Below, piece by piece: positions 7,817-15,435 of a DNA stretch of 33,612 nt (positions are counted from its first letter, which is position 1; each line of letters begins with the position of its first letter). Under the pieces are notes generated by a model. That model was not told where the DNA came from. It made no database searches and saw only the letters and a list, made by a program, of their open reading frames with translations. The translations under genes and the position numbers were made by a program. The DNA lies in NCBI RefSeq assembly GCF_015209965.1, contig NZ_MU158694.1, positions 1 to 33,612 on the forward strand, read 5' to 3'. This stretch comes from Sphingobacterium pedocola (lineage in GTDB: Bacteria; Bacteroidota; Bacteroidia; Sphingobacteriales; Sphingobacteriaceae).

Positions 7817-8867
7817 CGATATTAAACTTATAGCTGATCTGTGATTGAAATTCTTCTCCAGGTCGTAATATAACATTTGGGAAATTCGGTTGGTTTGGGC
7901 TATCTGGATAGTGCTGCGCTTCGAAGCAAAATCCACCCCGTTTCACGTATTTATTTCCAGACTTCCCCACATCATCAGATAAGAAATTACCGGTGTACAA
8001 TTGAATGCCGGGTTCGGTAGTGTACACTTGGAGTTGGATACCAGAGTCTTCAGCATATGCGGTAGCGGCGACTTCAGGTAATGAGCTTGGATTTATAAAG
8101 GTGTGATCATATCCGCTGCCTGCTTTTATTTGCTGATCTTCTTGATCAATATCCTCCGAAACTTTTTTTGAACCTCTGAAGTCAAAAGGTGTATTTTCTA
8201 CCGAAGATTCTTTGCCAAAAGGAATCTGATTATCATCAATTGGAAGAAAGTGTGTCGATGGAATTTGAAGAACATGACCTAGAATATCGCCATTACCTTC
8301 ACCATTGAGATTGAAATATGCGTGGTTCGTCAAGTTGATCACGGTAGGCTTATTAGTTGTGGCTCTAAAACGGATGATAATCTCATTTTCGTTCGTCAGT
8401 TCATAGCATACGTTGAGTTTTACTTCGCCGGGAAAACCTTCTTCACCATCGGGCGAAACGTAATAAAAATCTACTTTTTGTTTGAAACTCACCTGTCTGT
8501 CCCACACTTTCGAATGAAATCCCCCCTCGCCACCATGGAGATTGTTTGTGCCGTTATTTTGCGCTAAGGTGTAGTCTTGGCCATCCAGACTAAATTTTCC
8601 ATTTGCTATTCTATTTCCGAAACGTCCAATCGTTGCGCCGTGATATTTTTCTTGCGCATGAAGGTATCCATCTATGGAATCAAAGCCGAGAACAACATCC
8701 ACTAAGTTTCCGCGTTTGTCTGGTACCAACGCACTTACTAAACGAGCACCATAGTCCGTCAATGCGACTTGCATACCTGCGGGATTCGTCAAGACAATTA
8801 AATGCGTATTGTTGCCTTGTATGTTGCGTACAAAGTTCGAAGGCTCGGGCAGGGAATAAGTTGTCAT
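7809..8867 (-). CDS. galM: Aldose 1-epimerase (galactose mutarotase)
   Basis: A 352-residue protein that interconverts alpha and beta anomers of hexoses such as galactose and glucose. Family motifs in order: LTDYGARLVSALVPDKRG, GRFGNRIANGKF, NNGTNNLHGG, the probable acid His in NLTNHAYFNL, GYDHTFI, and the probable base Glu in GFCFEAQHYPDSPNQPNFP. No signal peptide was seen, so it is probably cytoplasmic. It stands alone rather than in a galactose operon, convergent with argH and divergent from a membrane-protein gene. Confidence 0.94.
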   Translation of the reverse strand: MTTYSLPEPSNFVRNIQGNNTHLIVLTNPAGMQVALTDYGARLVSALVPDKRGNLVDVVLGFDSIDGYLHAQEKYHGATIGRFGNRIANGKFSLDGQDYTLAQNNGTNNLHGGEGGFHSKVWDRQVSFKQKVDFYYVSPDGEEGFPGEVKLNVCYELTNENEIIIRFRATTNKPTVINLTNHAYFNLNGEGNGDILGHVLQIPSTHFLPIDDNQIPFGKESSVENTPFDFRGSKKVSEDIDQEDQQIKAGSGYDHTFINPSSLPEVAATAYAEDSGIQLQVYTTEPGIQLYTGNFLSDDVGKSGNKYVKRGGFCFEAQHYPDSPNQPNFPNVILRPGEEFQSQISYKFNIVK

Positions 8868-8887
8868 AATATATTATTTAATGACAT

Positions 8888-8903
8888 AAAAATACGTATT
8901 TTT
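8888..8903. promoter_or_regulatory. Perfect palindrome midway between galM and the divergent membrane gene
   Basis: AAAAATACGTATTTTT is a perfect 16-bp palindrome centred at 8895.5, almost exactly midway between the two start codons (8867 and 8925). Each strand carries TATTTTTA, close to the -7 consensus TAnnTTTG. It may be a shared operator or a symmetric divergent promoter; this is inference. Confidence 0.4.
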
Positions 8904-8924
8904 AAGTTATTATTGAATTATATT

Positions 8925-9407
8925 ATGGTTCATCAAAAAACCTTTTACGTATTCTATTTTTACGGCTTGCTATTTCTTGTGTTATATGGATTAGGTATCG
9001 GTAAATCGTATTCGGCTACAGTTCAAGGTTCGCTCTCTTTTCTTGTTTTTGATCTAAATCAAGTGTTCAACATACTGTTTATCTTTTCATTTAGCTGGGC
9101 GCTGCTTTATCAACTTACACTAAAATGGATGTATTTGGCTAATTGGACTTCGGCACATGTACTATTGTACACCTGTCTCTGTATTTCGTTGACGGTATAT
9201 TGTTACTACGATTCTTCATACTACGCCAAACTGCAGTTGGTAGAGTTTAGTTCGGATGGTGAGTGGCATCAATTAATGGATAGACACGCTGCGGTAAGAC
9301 GAAACTTCGCTATTTTGTTTGTTATACTATTGCTGGGGCAAATGATTTATGTTGTCAATCTTCTTGCTGGATTATTATCTTGGCGGAAGAACCGCGTTTC
9401 GCAGTAA
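8925..9407 (+). CDS. Small multi-pass membrane protein, unknown function
   Basis: A 160-residue, strongly hydrophobic protein with four likely transmembrane segments (about 6-24, 46-66, 73-93 and 128-150). A polar loop between segments three and four (about 100-127, containing WHQLMDRHAAVRRN) and a basic tail (WRKNRVSQ) complete it. The frame stays open upstream to 8802, but that part overlaps galM on the other strand; the ATG at 8925 directly precedes the first membrane helix. I recognise no family. It is followed by the 21-bp repeat array, so its mRNA could run into that array. Confidence 0.7.
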   Translation: MVHQKTFYVFYFYGLLFLVLYGLGIGKSYSATVQGSLSFLVFDLNQVFNILFIFSFSWALLYQLTLKWMYLANWTSAHVLLYTCLCISLTVYCYYDSSYYAKLQLVEFSSDGEWHQLMDRHAAVRRNFAILFVILLLGQMIYVVNLLAGLLSWRKNRVSQ

Positions 9408-9451
9408 TTACAATTGAGCATAGGACTCATCGTAACACTGTAGAGGGAAAT

Positions 9452-9829
9452 AGCTAGGTATTTTAATTTGCGACCTGGGCTTTCTTTGGGGCAAGCTAGG
9501 TGTTTCATGTTTTTAGCTAGGTTTTTTGTGCTGCCATCTAGCTGTTTTGTATTTTCACCTACCTTTCAGAAAAAAACAGCTACCTTTTAGAATAGAAGAC
9601 CTAGCTTTCGAAACAGAATAGCTAGGAGTTAGAACGAAACACCTAGTCTTCAGAATAGAAAGCCTAGCTTTTAGAACAAGATAGCTAGCGTTTAGGGCCA
9701 AATACCTAGCCTTCGGAACGGAACAGCTAGCTTTCGAAACAGAACAGCTACCTCTTAGAATAAAACACCTAGCGTTCGAAACAAAACACCTAGCTTTTTT
9801 AACAAAACACCTAGAAGTGAGCTTTTTGG
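9452..9829. repeat. 18-unit degenerate tandem repeat, exact 21-bp period
   Basis: Eighteen consecutive 21-bp units start at 9452, 9473, 9494 and so on to 9809, with no insertion or deletion. Units 6-17 read roughly ACCTAGC or AGCTAGC (unit positions 1-7), a TTTCGAA-like heptamer (8-14) and an ACAGAAC-like heptamer (15-21). CTAG sits at unit positions 3-6 in 14 of 18 units (CTAC or CTGG in the rest). Units 1-5 are T-rich in their right half and resemble the reverse complement (GCTAGGTGTTT against AAACACCTAGC), so orientation flips near 9560 while the CTAG phase is kept. Most frames contain many stops, which argues against coding. There are no CRISPR-like spacers. Confidence 0.9.
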
Positions 9830-9919
9830 GTATTGCTAGTTTTTTTAGCTAAAAAAGCGGGTTTAAAGTTCTTTTAGCCTATATTTTTGGTTGAGAATAG
9901 GTGTTTTTTTATGAAGAAA

Positions 9920-9987
9920 AGGTTTGTTTCTGAGCCAAAGCGGATTTTTGTACCCCTGAATATTGGCTCAATTACAAACCTTTTTTT
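9920..9987 (+). terminator. Large hairpin terminator downstream of the repeat array
   Basis: AGGTTTGT (9920-9927) and TGAGCCAA (9931-9938) pair with TTGGCTCA (9963-9970) and ACAAACCT (9974-9981). This gives two 8-bp stems separated by a 3+3 internal loop and capped by a 24-nt loop. A run of seven T (9981-9987) follows on the plus strand. It should end transcription from the membrane gene or array before dgt. The large apical loop could also be part of a structured RNA. Confidence 0.7.
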
Positions 9988-9993
9988 AAATAT

Positions 9994-10027
9994 TTTGATT
10001 GAGATAAAGGCATTTTATCTAAGTTTG
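9994..10027 (+). promoter_or_regulatory. Possible dgt promoter
   Basis: TTTG (9994-9997) and TAAGTTTG (10020-10027) match the -33 and -7 elements, but the 22-nt spacer is longer than usual. It lies between the 9987 terminator and the dgt start at 10050, where a promoter is expected. Confidence 0.4.
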
Positions 10028-10049
10028 CTCAGCAAAATCCGAATATTAC

Positions 10050-11393
10050 ATGAACTGGAAACAACTGTTATCTGCAAAACGATGGGGCTATGAAGCGCGT
10101 ATACCGAATGATCAATTTGATGCACGTTCTGAATTTCAACGAGATTATGATCGGTTGATTTTCTCCTCTCCATTTCGTCGTTTACAGAATAAAACACAGG
10201 TTTTCCCACTTCCGGGAGCGGTATTTGTGCATAACAGGTTGACCCATAGTCTAGAGGTAGCTAGTGTAGGACGATCGTTGGGAAGGCTGTTTTATAATCT
10301 CATGAAACAGCAGAATCCGGATCTCGATACGGACTATCCTTTTTTGCAGGAAGTAGGGAATATTGTTTCAGCAGCATGTTTATCCCACGATTTAGGGAAT
10401 CCCGCCTTTGGACACTCAGGTGAAGCTGCCATATCGTCTTTTTTTACCGAAGGAAAAGGACAGAACTATCAAAAGGAAATGACCGAAGAAGAGTGGGCAG
10501 ATCTAACCCATTTTGAAGGTAATGCAAATGCCTTGCGAATTTTGACACATCCTTTTAATGGAAAAGATGGTAAAGGCTTTGCGTTGACTTATGCTACGTT
10601 GGCTTCCATCGTGAAGTATCCTTGTGCGGCTATAGATGGACACGTTAAAGGCAATCATCACCGTAAGAAATATGGTTTTTTCGATTCAGAGAAAGAGGCT
10701 TTTGAAAAAATAGTAGCCGAACTGGGCTTGGAGAAAGATCCCACTAACCCACATGGCTACTTGCGCCATCCATTGGTATATTTGGTGGAGGCGGCTGACG
10801 ATATCTGCTATAATATCATCGATCTTGAAGACGCGCATCATCTGAAAATACTTTCCTATGAGGAGGTAGAGGAATTGCTGTTACCTTTATGCGGAGACGG
10901 AGATCTGAGAAGTCGGTTAGCTGGATTGGCGGATAGTGGTAGCCGGGTGGAATTGCTGCGGGCTAAAGCGATCAACACCCTGATCAATGGCTGTGCAGGA
11001 GTTTTTGCCAGAAATCAGGATAAGTTTTTAGCCGGCACATTTGAAAGGCCACTGATCGATGCATTAGATCCGCAAATAGTTGCGCAGATGAAGCGAATAG
11101 AAGAAATATCGGTAAAGCGCATTTATAATGCACCAACAGTAGTACAGATAGAAATAGCGGGTTTCAAAGTAATGAATGCCTTGCTGGAAGAATTTATCCC
11201 CGCTTATTTGAAAGTGGATAAAGGTCACTTTGATAAAAAGATCGTTGCCATGATTCCGCAACAATTTCATACTGATAGAACGGATACGTATTCGAAAATC
11301 CGTGCCGTATTAGATTATGTCTCCGGGATGACCGATATCTATGCCGTAGATTTGTATCGGAAGATGAAAGGTATTTCAATACCGTCTTTATAA
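10050..11393 (+). CDS. dgt: dGTP triphosphohydrolase (HD-domain dGTPase)
   Basis: A 447-residue HD-superfamily protein that hydrolyses dGTP, or dNTPs more generally, to the nucleoside and triphosphate, tuning nucleotide pools. The N-terminus has the typical RDYDRLIFSSPFRRLQNKTQVFPL. Metal-binding residues are H66 (NRLTHSLEVA), H113-D114 (CLSHDLGNPAFGHSGE) and a later Asp in VEAADDICYNI. Length agrees with dGTPase-like proteins. No strong Shine-Dalgarno is visible; the ATG at 10050 gives the conserved MNWKQLLSAKRWG start. It lies upstream of a toxin-antitoxin cassette and topB. Confidence 0.93.
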   Translation: MNWKQLLSAKRWGYEARIPNDQFDARSEFQRDYDRLIFSSPFRRLQNKTQVFPLPGAVFVHNRLTHSLEVASVGRSLGRLFYNLMKQQNPDLDTDYPFLQEVGNIVSAACLSHDLGNPAFGHSGEAAISSFFTEGKGQNYQKEMTEEEWADLTHFEGNANALRILTHPFNGKDGKGFALTYATLASIVKYPCAAIDGHVKGNHHRKKYGFFDSEKEAFEKIVAELGLEKDPTNPHGYLRHPLVYLVEAADDICYNIIDLEDAHHLKILSYEEVEELLLPLCGDGDLRSRLAGLADSGSRVELLRAKAINTLINGCAGVFARNQDKFLAGTFERPLIDALDPQIVAQMKRIEEISVKRIYNAPTVVQIEIAGFKVMNALLEEFIPAYLKVDKGHFDKKIVAMIPQQFHTDRTDTYSKIRAVLDYVSGMTDIYAVDLYRKMKGISIPSL

Positions 11394-11401
11394 ACACAAG
11401 C

Positions 11402-11430
11402 GTCTCAATACGCATATCTCAATACTATAT
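11402..11430. repeat. Heptanucleotide repeat block, upstream copy
   Basis: Just after dgt the sequence reads in 7-nt steps: GTCTCAA, TACGCAT, ATCTCAA, TACTATA; CTCAATAC occurs twice, 14 bp apart (11404-11411 and 11418-11425). A related block lies on the far side of the toxin-antitoxin pair (12179-12241). Confidence 0.5.
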
Positions 11431-11477
11431 TTGTTTTTTACGTATAAAAAATTTATTTTTGTCGTATAGAAATACGT
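11430..11477 (+). promoter_or_regulatory. Toxin-antitoxin promoter with inverted-repeat operator candidate
   Basis: TTTG (11430-11433), a 20-nt spacer and TATTTTTG (11454-11461) form a good Bacteroidota promoter. Overlapping the predicted start is a perfect inverted repeat CGTAT-AGAA-ATACG (11463-11476), and ACGTAT recurs at 11440-11445. Such spaced half-sites fit autoregulation by the antitoxin or the complex, which is inference. Confidence 0.6.
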
Positions 11478-11506
11478 TGTAAAACTAATACCGAAAGGAG
11501 TATATT

Positions 11507-11761
11507 ATGGATGCTAAAATCACGTTGTCATTTGACGAGCAGGTTATAAAAGAAGCCAAAGCTTTTGCTACAAAAAATGGCGTGAGCCTGTCCCGTCTCA
11601 CCGAGTTTATATACAAACAGATAACTTCTGATAATTATAAATCGCTGGATGAATTACCAATTTCGGATTGGATCAATACCATCGCCGAAGAAGGCATAGA
11701 ATATACAAAGACCCCTTCCCGCAAACGGCTGAAATCCGAGTTTTATAATGCCAAGAAATGA
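11507..11761 (+). CDS. Antitoxin of a PIN toxin pair (DUF6364-like)
   Basis: An 84-residue protein. Its N-terminal half (MDAKITLSFDEQVIKEAKAF, NGVSLSRLTEFIYKQI) looks like a ribbon-helix-helix DNA-binding fold as in DUF6364 antitoxins. The acidic/basic C-terminal tail (about 45-84) would bind and inhibit the toxin. A strong Shine-Dalgarno, AAAGGAG, lies about 7 bp before the ATG, unlike most genes here. The stop overlaps the toxin start as ATGA (11758-11761), the usual coupled order of antitoxin first. A promoter and inverted repeat sit just upstream. Confidence 0.82.
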   Translation: MDAKITLSFDEQVIKEAKAFATKNGVSLSRLTEFIYKQITSDNYKSLDELPISDWINTIAEEGIEYTKTPSRKRLKSEFYNAKK

Positions 11762-12168
11762 GAATTTTTGTCGATGCCAATGTGATTGTGGCGGTGTTGA
11801 ACAGGCAATACCCCTTGTTTCCATATGCTGCGCGTATTTTAAGCCTGTCGGACAATCCGGGATATACGATTTATACTTCTCCCATCTGTCTCGCTATCGC
11901 CTTTTACTTTGCTGAAAAGAAAAGCGGTACCCTGCAAGCCAAAAGCAAAGTTGCAGTGTTGTCCGAAAAATTGGAGATTACTACAACGGATATGGATGCG
12001 GTACGATCGACCGTTGAAAATACTGCCATCCATGATTTTGAAGACGGGCTGGAATATTATGCGGCACTTCGCTCGGCTTGCGAAATGATTATATCGGAAG
12101 ATGTTTCGGATTTTTATTTTTCAGAAATTCCGGTGCAGAATTGTGAAACCTTTTTGAAATATATATAG
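11758..12168 (+). CDS. PIN-domain toxin
   Basis: A 136-residue PIN-fold protein, presumably a metal-dependent RNase of a type II toxin-antitoxin system. The first catalytic Asp is D6 in MRIFVDANVIVAVLNR. Acidic residues in IHDFEDGLEYYAA and ISEDVSDF fit the remaining active-site positions, and the chain ends in a short helix, as in typical PIN toxins. It overlaps the antitoxin by 4 bp. The pair sits alone between dgt and topB and is flanked by heptanucleotide repeats, which suggests insertion as a cassette. The RNA target cannot be read from sequence. Confidence 0.85.
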   Translation: MRIFVDANVIVAVLNRQYPLFPYAARILSLSDNPGYTIYTSPICLAIAFYFAEKKSGTLQAKSKVAVLSEKLEITTTDMDAVRSTVENTAIHDFEDGLEYYAALRSACEMIISEDVSDFYFSEIPVQNCETFLKYI

Positions 12169-12178
12169 AAGCGCGACA

Positions 12179-12241
12179 TGCGTATTTCGATGTGCGAATA
12201 GTGTCTCAAATCGCACTATGCACTACTCAATTCAATAGTAC
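12179..12241. repeat. Heptanucleotide repeat block, downstream copy
   Basis: The 63 bp between the toxin stop and topB reads in 7-nt steps with TGCGTAT, TGCGAAT, GTCTCAA, ATCGCAC, TATGCAC and TACTCAA words. GTCTCAAATCGCACTAT (12201-12217) resembles GTCTCAATACGCATAT after dgt (11402-11417). ATGCGTAT (12179-12186) is the reverse complement of ATACGCAT (11409-11416). Confidence 0.5.
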
Positions 12242-12251
12242 TAAAAAAAAA

Positions 12252-14363
12252 ATGAAAGTTGTAATAGCGGAAAAGCCTTCAGTGGCTCGGGATCTGGCTC
12301 GTGTGATGGGTGCAAAGGAAGTGAAAGATGGATACATTGCTGGCAATGGCTATGCATTTACCTATGCTTTTGGACATTTGGTGCAATTGTGTACTCCTCA
12401 GGCCTATGGTTACAATACTTGGTCGGTTTCCAATCTCCCAATTATTCCCCAACAGTTTCGTTTGGAAGCAAAAAAAATCCGGAAGGATGGAAAGCAGCTC
12501 GATGATGCCGGAGCCCTGAAGCAACTGAATACGATTAAGAGGTTGCTGGATGAGGCTGACGAAATCATTGTGGCTACGGATGCTGGACGAGAAGGGGAAT
12601 TGATTTTTCGTAATATTTATTATTATCTGGGGTCTAAAGTTCCTTTCAAGAGGCTTTGGATTTCCTCCCAAACAGACAAAGCAATCAAAGAAGGTTTTGC
12701 GAAACTTAAAGAAGGAACGGAATATGACAGCCTGTATATGTCTGCCCGTTCGCGTTCGGAATCTGATTGGTTGATTGGTATCAACGCCACACAAGCAATT
12801 ACTTTAGCAGCGGGTAACCGAGGTCTGCTTTCATTGGGACGGGTACAGACGCCAACTTTAGCGATGATCTGTTCGCGTTATTTGGAGAATAAGGACTTCA
12901 AGCCACAGGCATTTTTTAAGATACAAGCGGGGTTTGAAAAGGATAACATTAAATTTAAGGCAACCTCAGACAAGATTGAGAGGCGGGAAGTCGCAGAAGA
13001 AGCTATTTCAAAGATAACGGTTGGTTCGCAAGCAAAAGTTATAAAAGTTGAAGCCAAAGAAACCAAAGAACCCCCTCCGTTGCTGTTTGATTTGACTTCG
13101 TTACAGCAGGATGCGAACAAGAAATTTGGTTATTCGGCAGATCAAACGTTAAGTATTGCGCAAACACTTTATGAAAAAAAAGTGATTACCTATCCACGTA
13201 CCGGTTCCCGGTACATCGGAGAGGACGTTTTCGAAAACATCGAAGAGCTATTCCAGCATTTAGCCGATACAGCTGAAGAAAGTATAGCCGCGATTTCGCG
13301 TAATCTGATAGGTGCGAAGCTGAACAAACGGTCGGTCGATGATAAAAAAGTAACGGATCACCATGCTTTACTGGTGACAGAGGAAAAGCCGGGACCGATG
13401 GTCAAAGAACAGCAAAACATCTACAATATGATTGCTAAGCGCATGGTGGAAAGTTTTTCAGAAATTTGTTTGAAAGATATCACCACAGTAACCATTGACG
13501 CGCACGGGGTGGAATTAATCGCAAAGGGAACCGTTATACGTCAGTTTGGCTGGCGCTTATCTGCAGATCAAGTGGAATTGCCTGACGAAGATAAAAATGC
13601 AGATGATCAGGACAACGAAAACGCGCAACTTCCAAAGCTTGCCAGTGAAGAATTATTGGAAATACGCTCCTTAGAATTGGCGGAGCGGTTTACGAAAGCC
13701 CGGCCGATCCATACCGAAGCTTCTTTGCTGAAAGCTATGGAGACCTCAGGAAAGGAGATCGAAGATGATGAGATGCGGCAGGCCATGAAAGATTGTGGAC
13801 TTGGTACACCTGCTACGCGTGCAGCAACGATTGAAACATTATTCCAACGTGATTATATCAAACGCGATAAGAAGAAATTGATTCCTACCGAAAAGGGATT
13901 GACGGTTTATAACCTGGTGAAAGACCGTTCCATTTCAAAAGTGACCTTGACAGGTAAATGGGAACAGAAATTGGAAGAAATGCGTGCGAATAAAGTTTCG
14001 TATGATGTGTTTATGAAGCACATTAAGGATTATACGGCCAAGATCACAAAAGAGCTATTGCAGCTTCGCATCTCAATTGCGCAAGAGGAGGTAAAACCTC
14101 TACAAAAAGGAAAAATTAAATGTCCAAAATGTCAAGCCGGTTCTATTTTGCTTTATGAAAAGGTCGCTCAATGTGATCATTACGCAAGAGGTTGCGATTT
14201 TAAAATTTGGCGCGTATTAAACGGAGTTTTGTTGGAGGAGAAAGAGATGAAAAACTTATTGGAAAAAGGCAAAACTTCTGAACTTAAAGGGGTGAAGACC
14301 AAAGAGGGGAATATAGTTGATGCACCTCTAGTTTTTGAAAATTTTAAAGTGAATGTGGGATAG
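12252..14363 (+). CDS. topB: DNA topoisomerase III (type IA)
   Basis: A 703-residue type IA topoisomerase that relaxes and decatenates DNA by transient single-strand breakage. The N-terminal Toprim domain shows KVVIAEKPSVARDLARVMG and DAGREGELIFR. The catalytic tyrosine is Y314 in VITYPRTGSRY. Later motifs include FTKARPIHTEASLLKAME and GLGTPATRAATIETL. A C-terminal zinc-ribbon-like segment (about 615-660: IKCPKCQAGSI, AQCDHYARGCDF) is followed by a basic tail. I use the ATG at 12252 after an A-run; the frame opens at 12192, but the extra 20 residues lie in repeat DNA. It is followed closely by a hypothetical gene. Confidence 0.94.
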   Translation: MKVVIAEKPSVARDLARVMGAKEVKDGYIAGNGYAFTYAFGHLVQLCTPQAYGYNTWSVSNLPIIPQQFRLEAKKIRKDGKQLDDAGALKQLNTIKRLLDEADEIIVATDAGREGELIFRNIYYYLGSKVPFKRLWISSQTDKAIKEGFAKLKEGTEYDSLYMSARSRSESDWLIGINATQAITLAAGNRGLLSLGRVQTPTLAMICSRYLENKDFKPQAFFKIQAGFEKDNIKFKATSDKIERREVAEEAISKITVGSQAKVIKVEAKETKEPPPLLFDLTSLQQDANKKFGYSADQTLSIAQTLYEKKVITYPRTGSRYIGEDVFENIEELFQHLADTAEESIAAISRNLIGAKLNKRSVDDKKVTDHHALLVTEEKPGPMVKEQQNIYNMIAKRMVESFSEICLKDITTVTIDAHGVELIAKGTVIRQFGWRLSADQVELPDEDKNADDQDNENAQLPKLASEELLEIRSLELAERFTKARPIHTEASLLKAMETSGKEIEDDEMRQAMKDCGLGTPATRAATIETLFQRDYIKRDKKKLIPTEKGLTVYNLVKDRSISKVTLTGKWEQKLEEMRANKVSYDVFMKHIKDYTAKITKELLQLRISIAQEEVKPLQKGKIKCPKCQAGSILLYEKVAQCDHYARGCDFKIWRVLNGVLLEEKEMKNLLEKGKTSELKGVKTKEGNIVDAPLVFENFKVNVG

Positions 14364-14377
14364 TGTCTTGAAACCTG

Positions 14378-14385
14378 TACCTTTG
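14378..14385 (+). promoter_or_regulatory. -7 promoter box immediately before a start codon
   Basis: TACCTTTG matches TAnnTTTG exactly. Its last base lies 8 bp before the ATG at 14394, so transcription starting at the usual distance would give a nearly leaderless mRNA. No clear -33 TTTG is seen about 19 nt upstream, only a TTG at 14367-14369, so the call rests on the -7 box. Confidence 0.4.
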
Positions 14386-14393
14386 TGCACGAT

Positions 14394-15377
14394 ATGGCGA
14401 CAAAACTTTACAACCCGTTTTTAGATTTTAAATTTGATAATAAAACCTGCTTCCTCACAGGGCAAGAGTTGCAGTCTCCCGATGAACAGATACAAGTTTT
14501 TCCTTTTTGGATGATGCGTGCCTTTGATCTGGAAGGGAAGCCTTTTAAAATGTTGGATGAAAGTTTTCTGACTTATAAACAATTGCAACTTCCCTGTTCG
14601 GCTTCGGCTGCATCGGCTTTTGAAAGCGTAGAAAGACAAGTGGAGCAGGCTATGGGACGAGGATTTGACGCGGTAAAGAAATTAGATGACATTACGTTGT
14701 TTCAATGGGTTTCCAAAATTTTATATGGTGTAGTCTTTAACGAGATACAAGTAGGTATCCGTCAGGCTTCGTTGTCGGGCGAAGCCATGAACTTTTCGCA
14801 AGCTTTGGTACATAAGTTTCGCAATCTTCATGCGATGTTACAATCCATTGTAGTACCGATGGAATTTGAACATAAAAATCCGTTTAGCATTCAGGTTTTT
14901 CCCGTAGAAAACCCACCGGAAACTTTTTTGTATCGAGATGAAATCAATACCCTGGTATTCTCTCTACGGATGAACGATTTTGCTATAATAGCGACATTAC
15001 AAGACAACGGTACACATAGCGTCTATCATGAAGAGGCATTAGAAAAAGTAGCGGGACACAAGTTGCATCCCATACAATTTGAAGAAATATGTGCCCGTTA
15101 TTTTTATTCGGCCTACCTTTTTAACCGCTTGCCTGACTATACTTATATGGAAACTCCACAGAAAGTTTTCGTCGAACCTATGCCTTTAAACGACTTTACG
15201 TTGAAACCGATTTTCGACAACTGGGTCGTGAAAACCTATGGACAAGTGTTGGAAAATTTTTGGAAACCTTGGGGCTATCTTTTGTTTGAAATTATCAAGA
15301 ACCCCGAGTATCCGATGACTTTTCTAACGGATGATCAAAATAATTTTAGAGAAAAAATTGATTTGCCACTGAATTAA
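14394..15377 (+). CDS. Hypothetical protein downstream of topB
   Basis: A 327-residue soluble protein with no signal peptide or membrane segment. The N-terminus contains NPFLDFKFDNKTCFLTGQEL, followed by a moderately conserved-looking alpha/beta region, many aromatic residues and no obvious catalytic motif. A lone CxxT-like start (TCFLTG) could once have been a metal-binding finger, but no second Cys pair is seen. I recognise no family. A GTG at 14385 would add three residues; the ATG at 14394 is preferred. It follows topB by 30 bp and may share its transcript, although a -7 box lies directly before it. Confidence 0.75.
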   Translation: MATKLYNPFLDFKFDNKTCFLTGQELQSPDEQIQVFPFWMMRAFDLEGKPFKMLDESFLTYKQLQLPCSASAASAFESVERQVEQAMGRGFDAVKKLDDITLFQWVSKILYGVVFNEIQVGIRQASLSGEAMNFSQALVHKFRNLHAMLQSIVVPMEFEHKNPFSIQVFPVENPPETFLYRDEINTLVFSLRMNDFAIIATLQDNGTHSVYHEEALEKVAGHKLHPIQFEEICARYFYSAYLFNRLPDYTYMETPQKVFVEPMPLNDFTLKPIFDNWVVKTYGQVLENFWKPWGYLLFEIIKNPEYPMTFLTDDQNNFREKIDLPLN

Positions 15378-15435
15378 TCTGATGGAATGTTCGTAACTTG
15401 AGGAATTGAACGTTATTAGAGCAAAGGAGATGGTT

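Noticed and set aside
9452..9829. CRISPR array
   Set aside because: There are no unique spacers between conserved repeats; every base belongs to a degenerate 21-bp unit, and no cas genes are near.
9887..10093. A 68-residue open frame overlapping the start of dgt
   Set aside because: It runs through the hairpin terminator and the dgt promoter region, has no ribosome-binding site, and ends inside dgt in another frame.
12192..12251. N-terminal extension of TopB
   Set aside because: It lies in the heptanucleotide repeat block and precedes the invariant Toprim start KVVIAEKPSVA.
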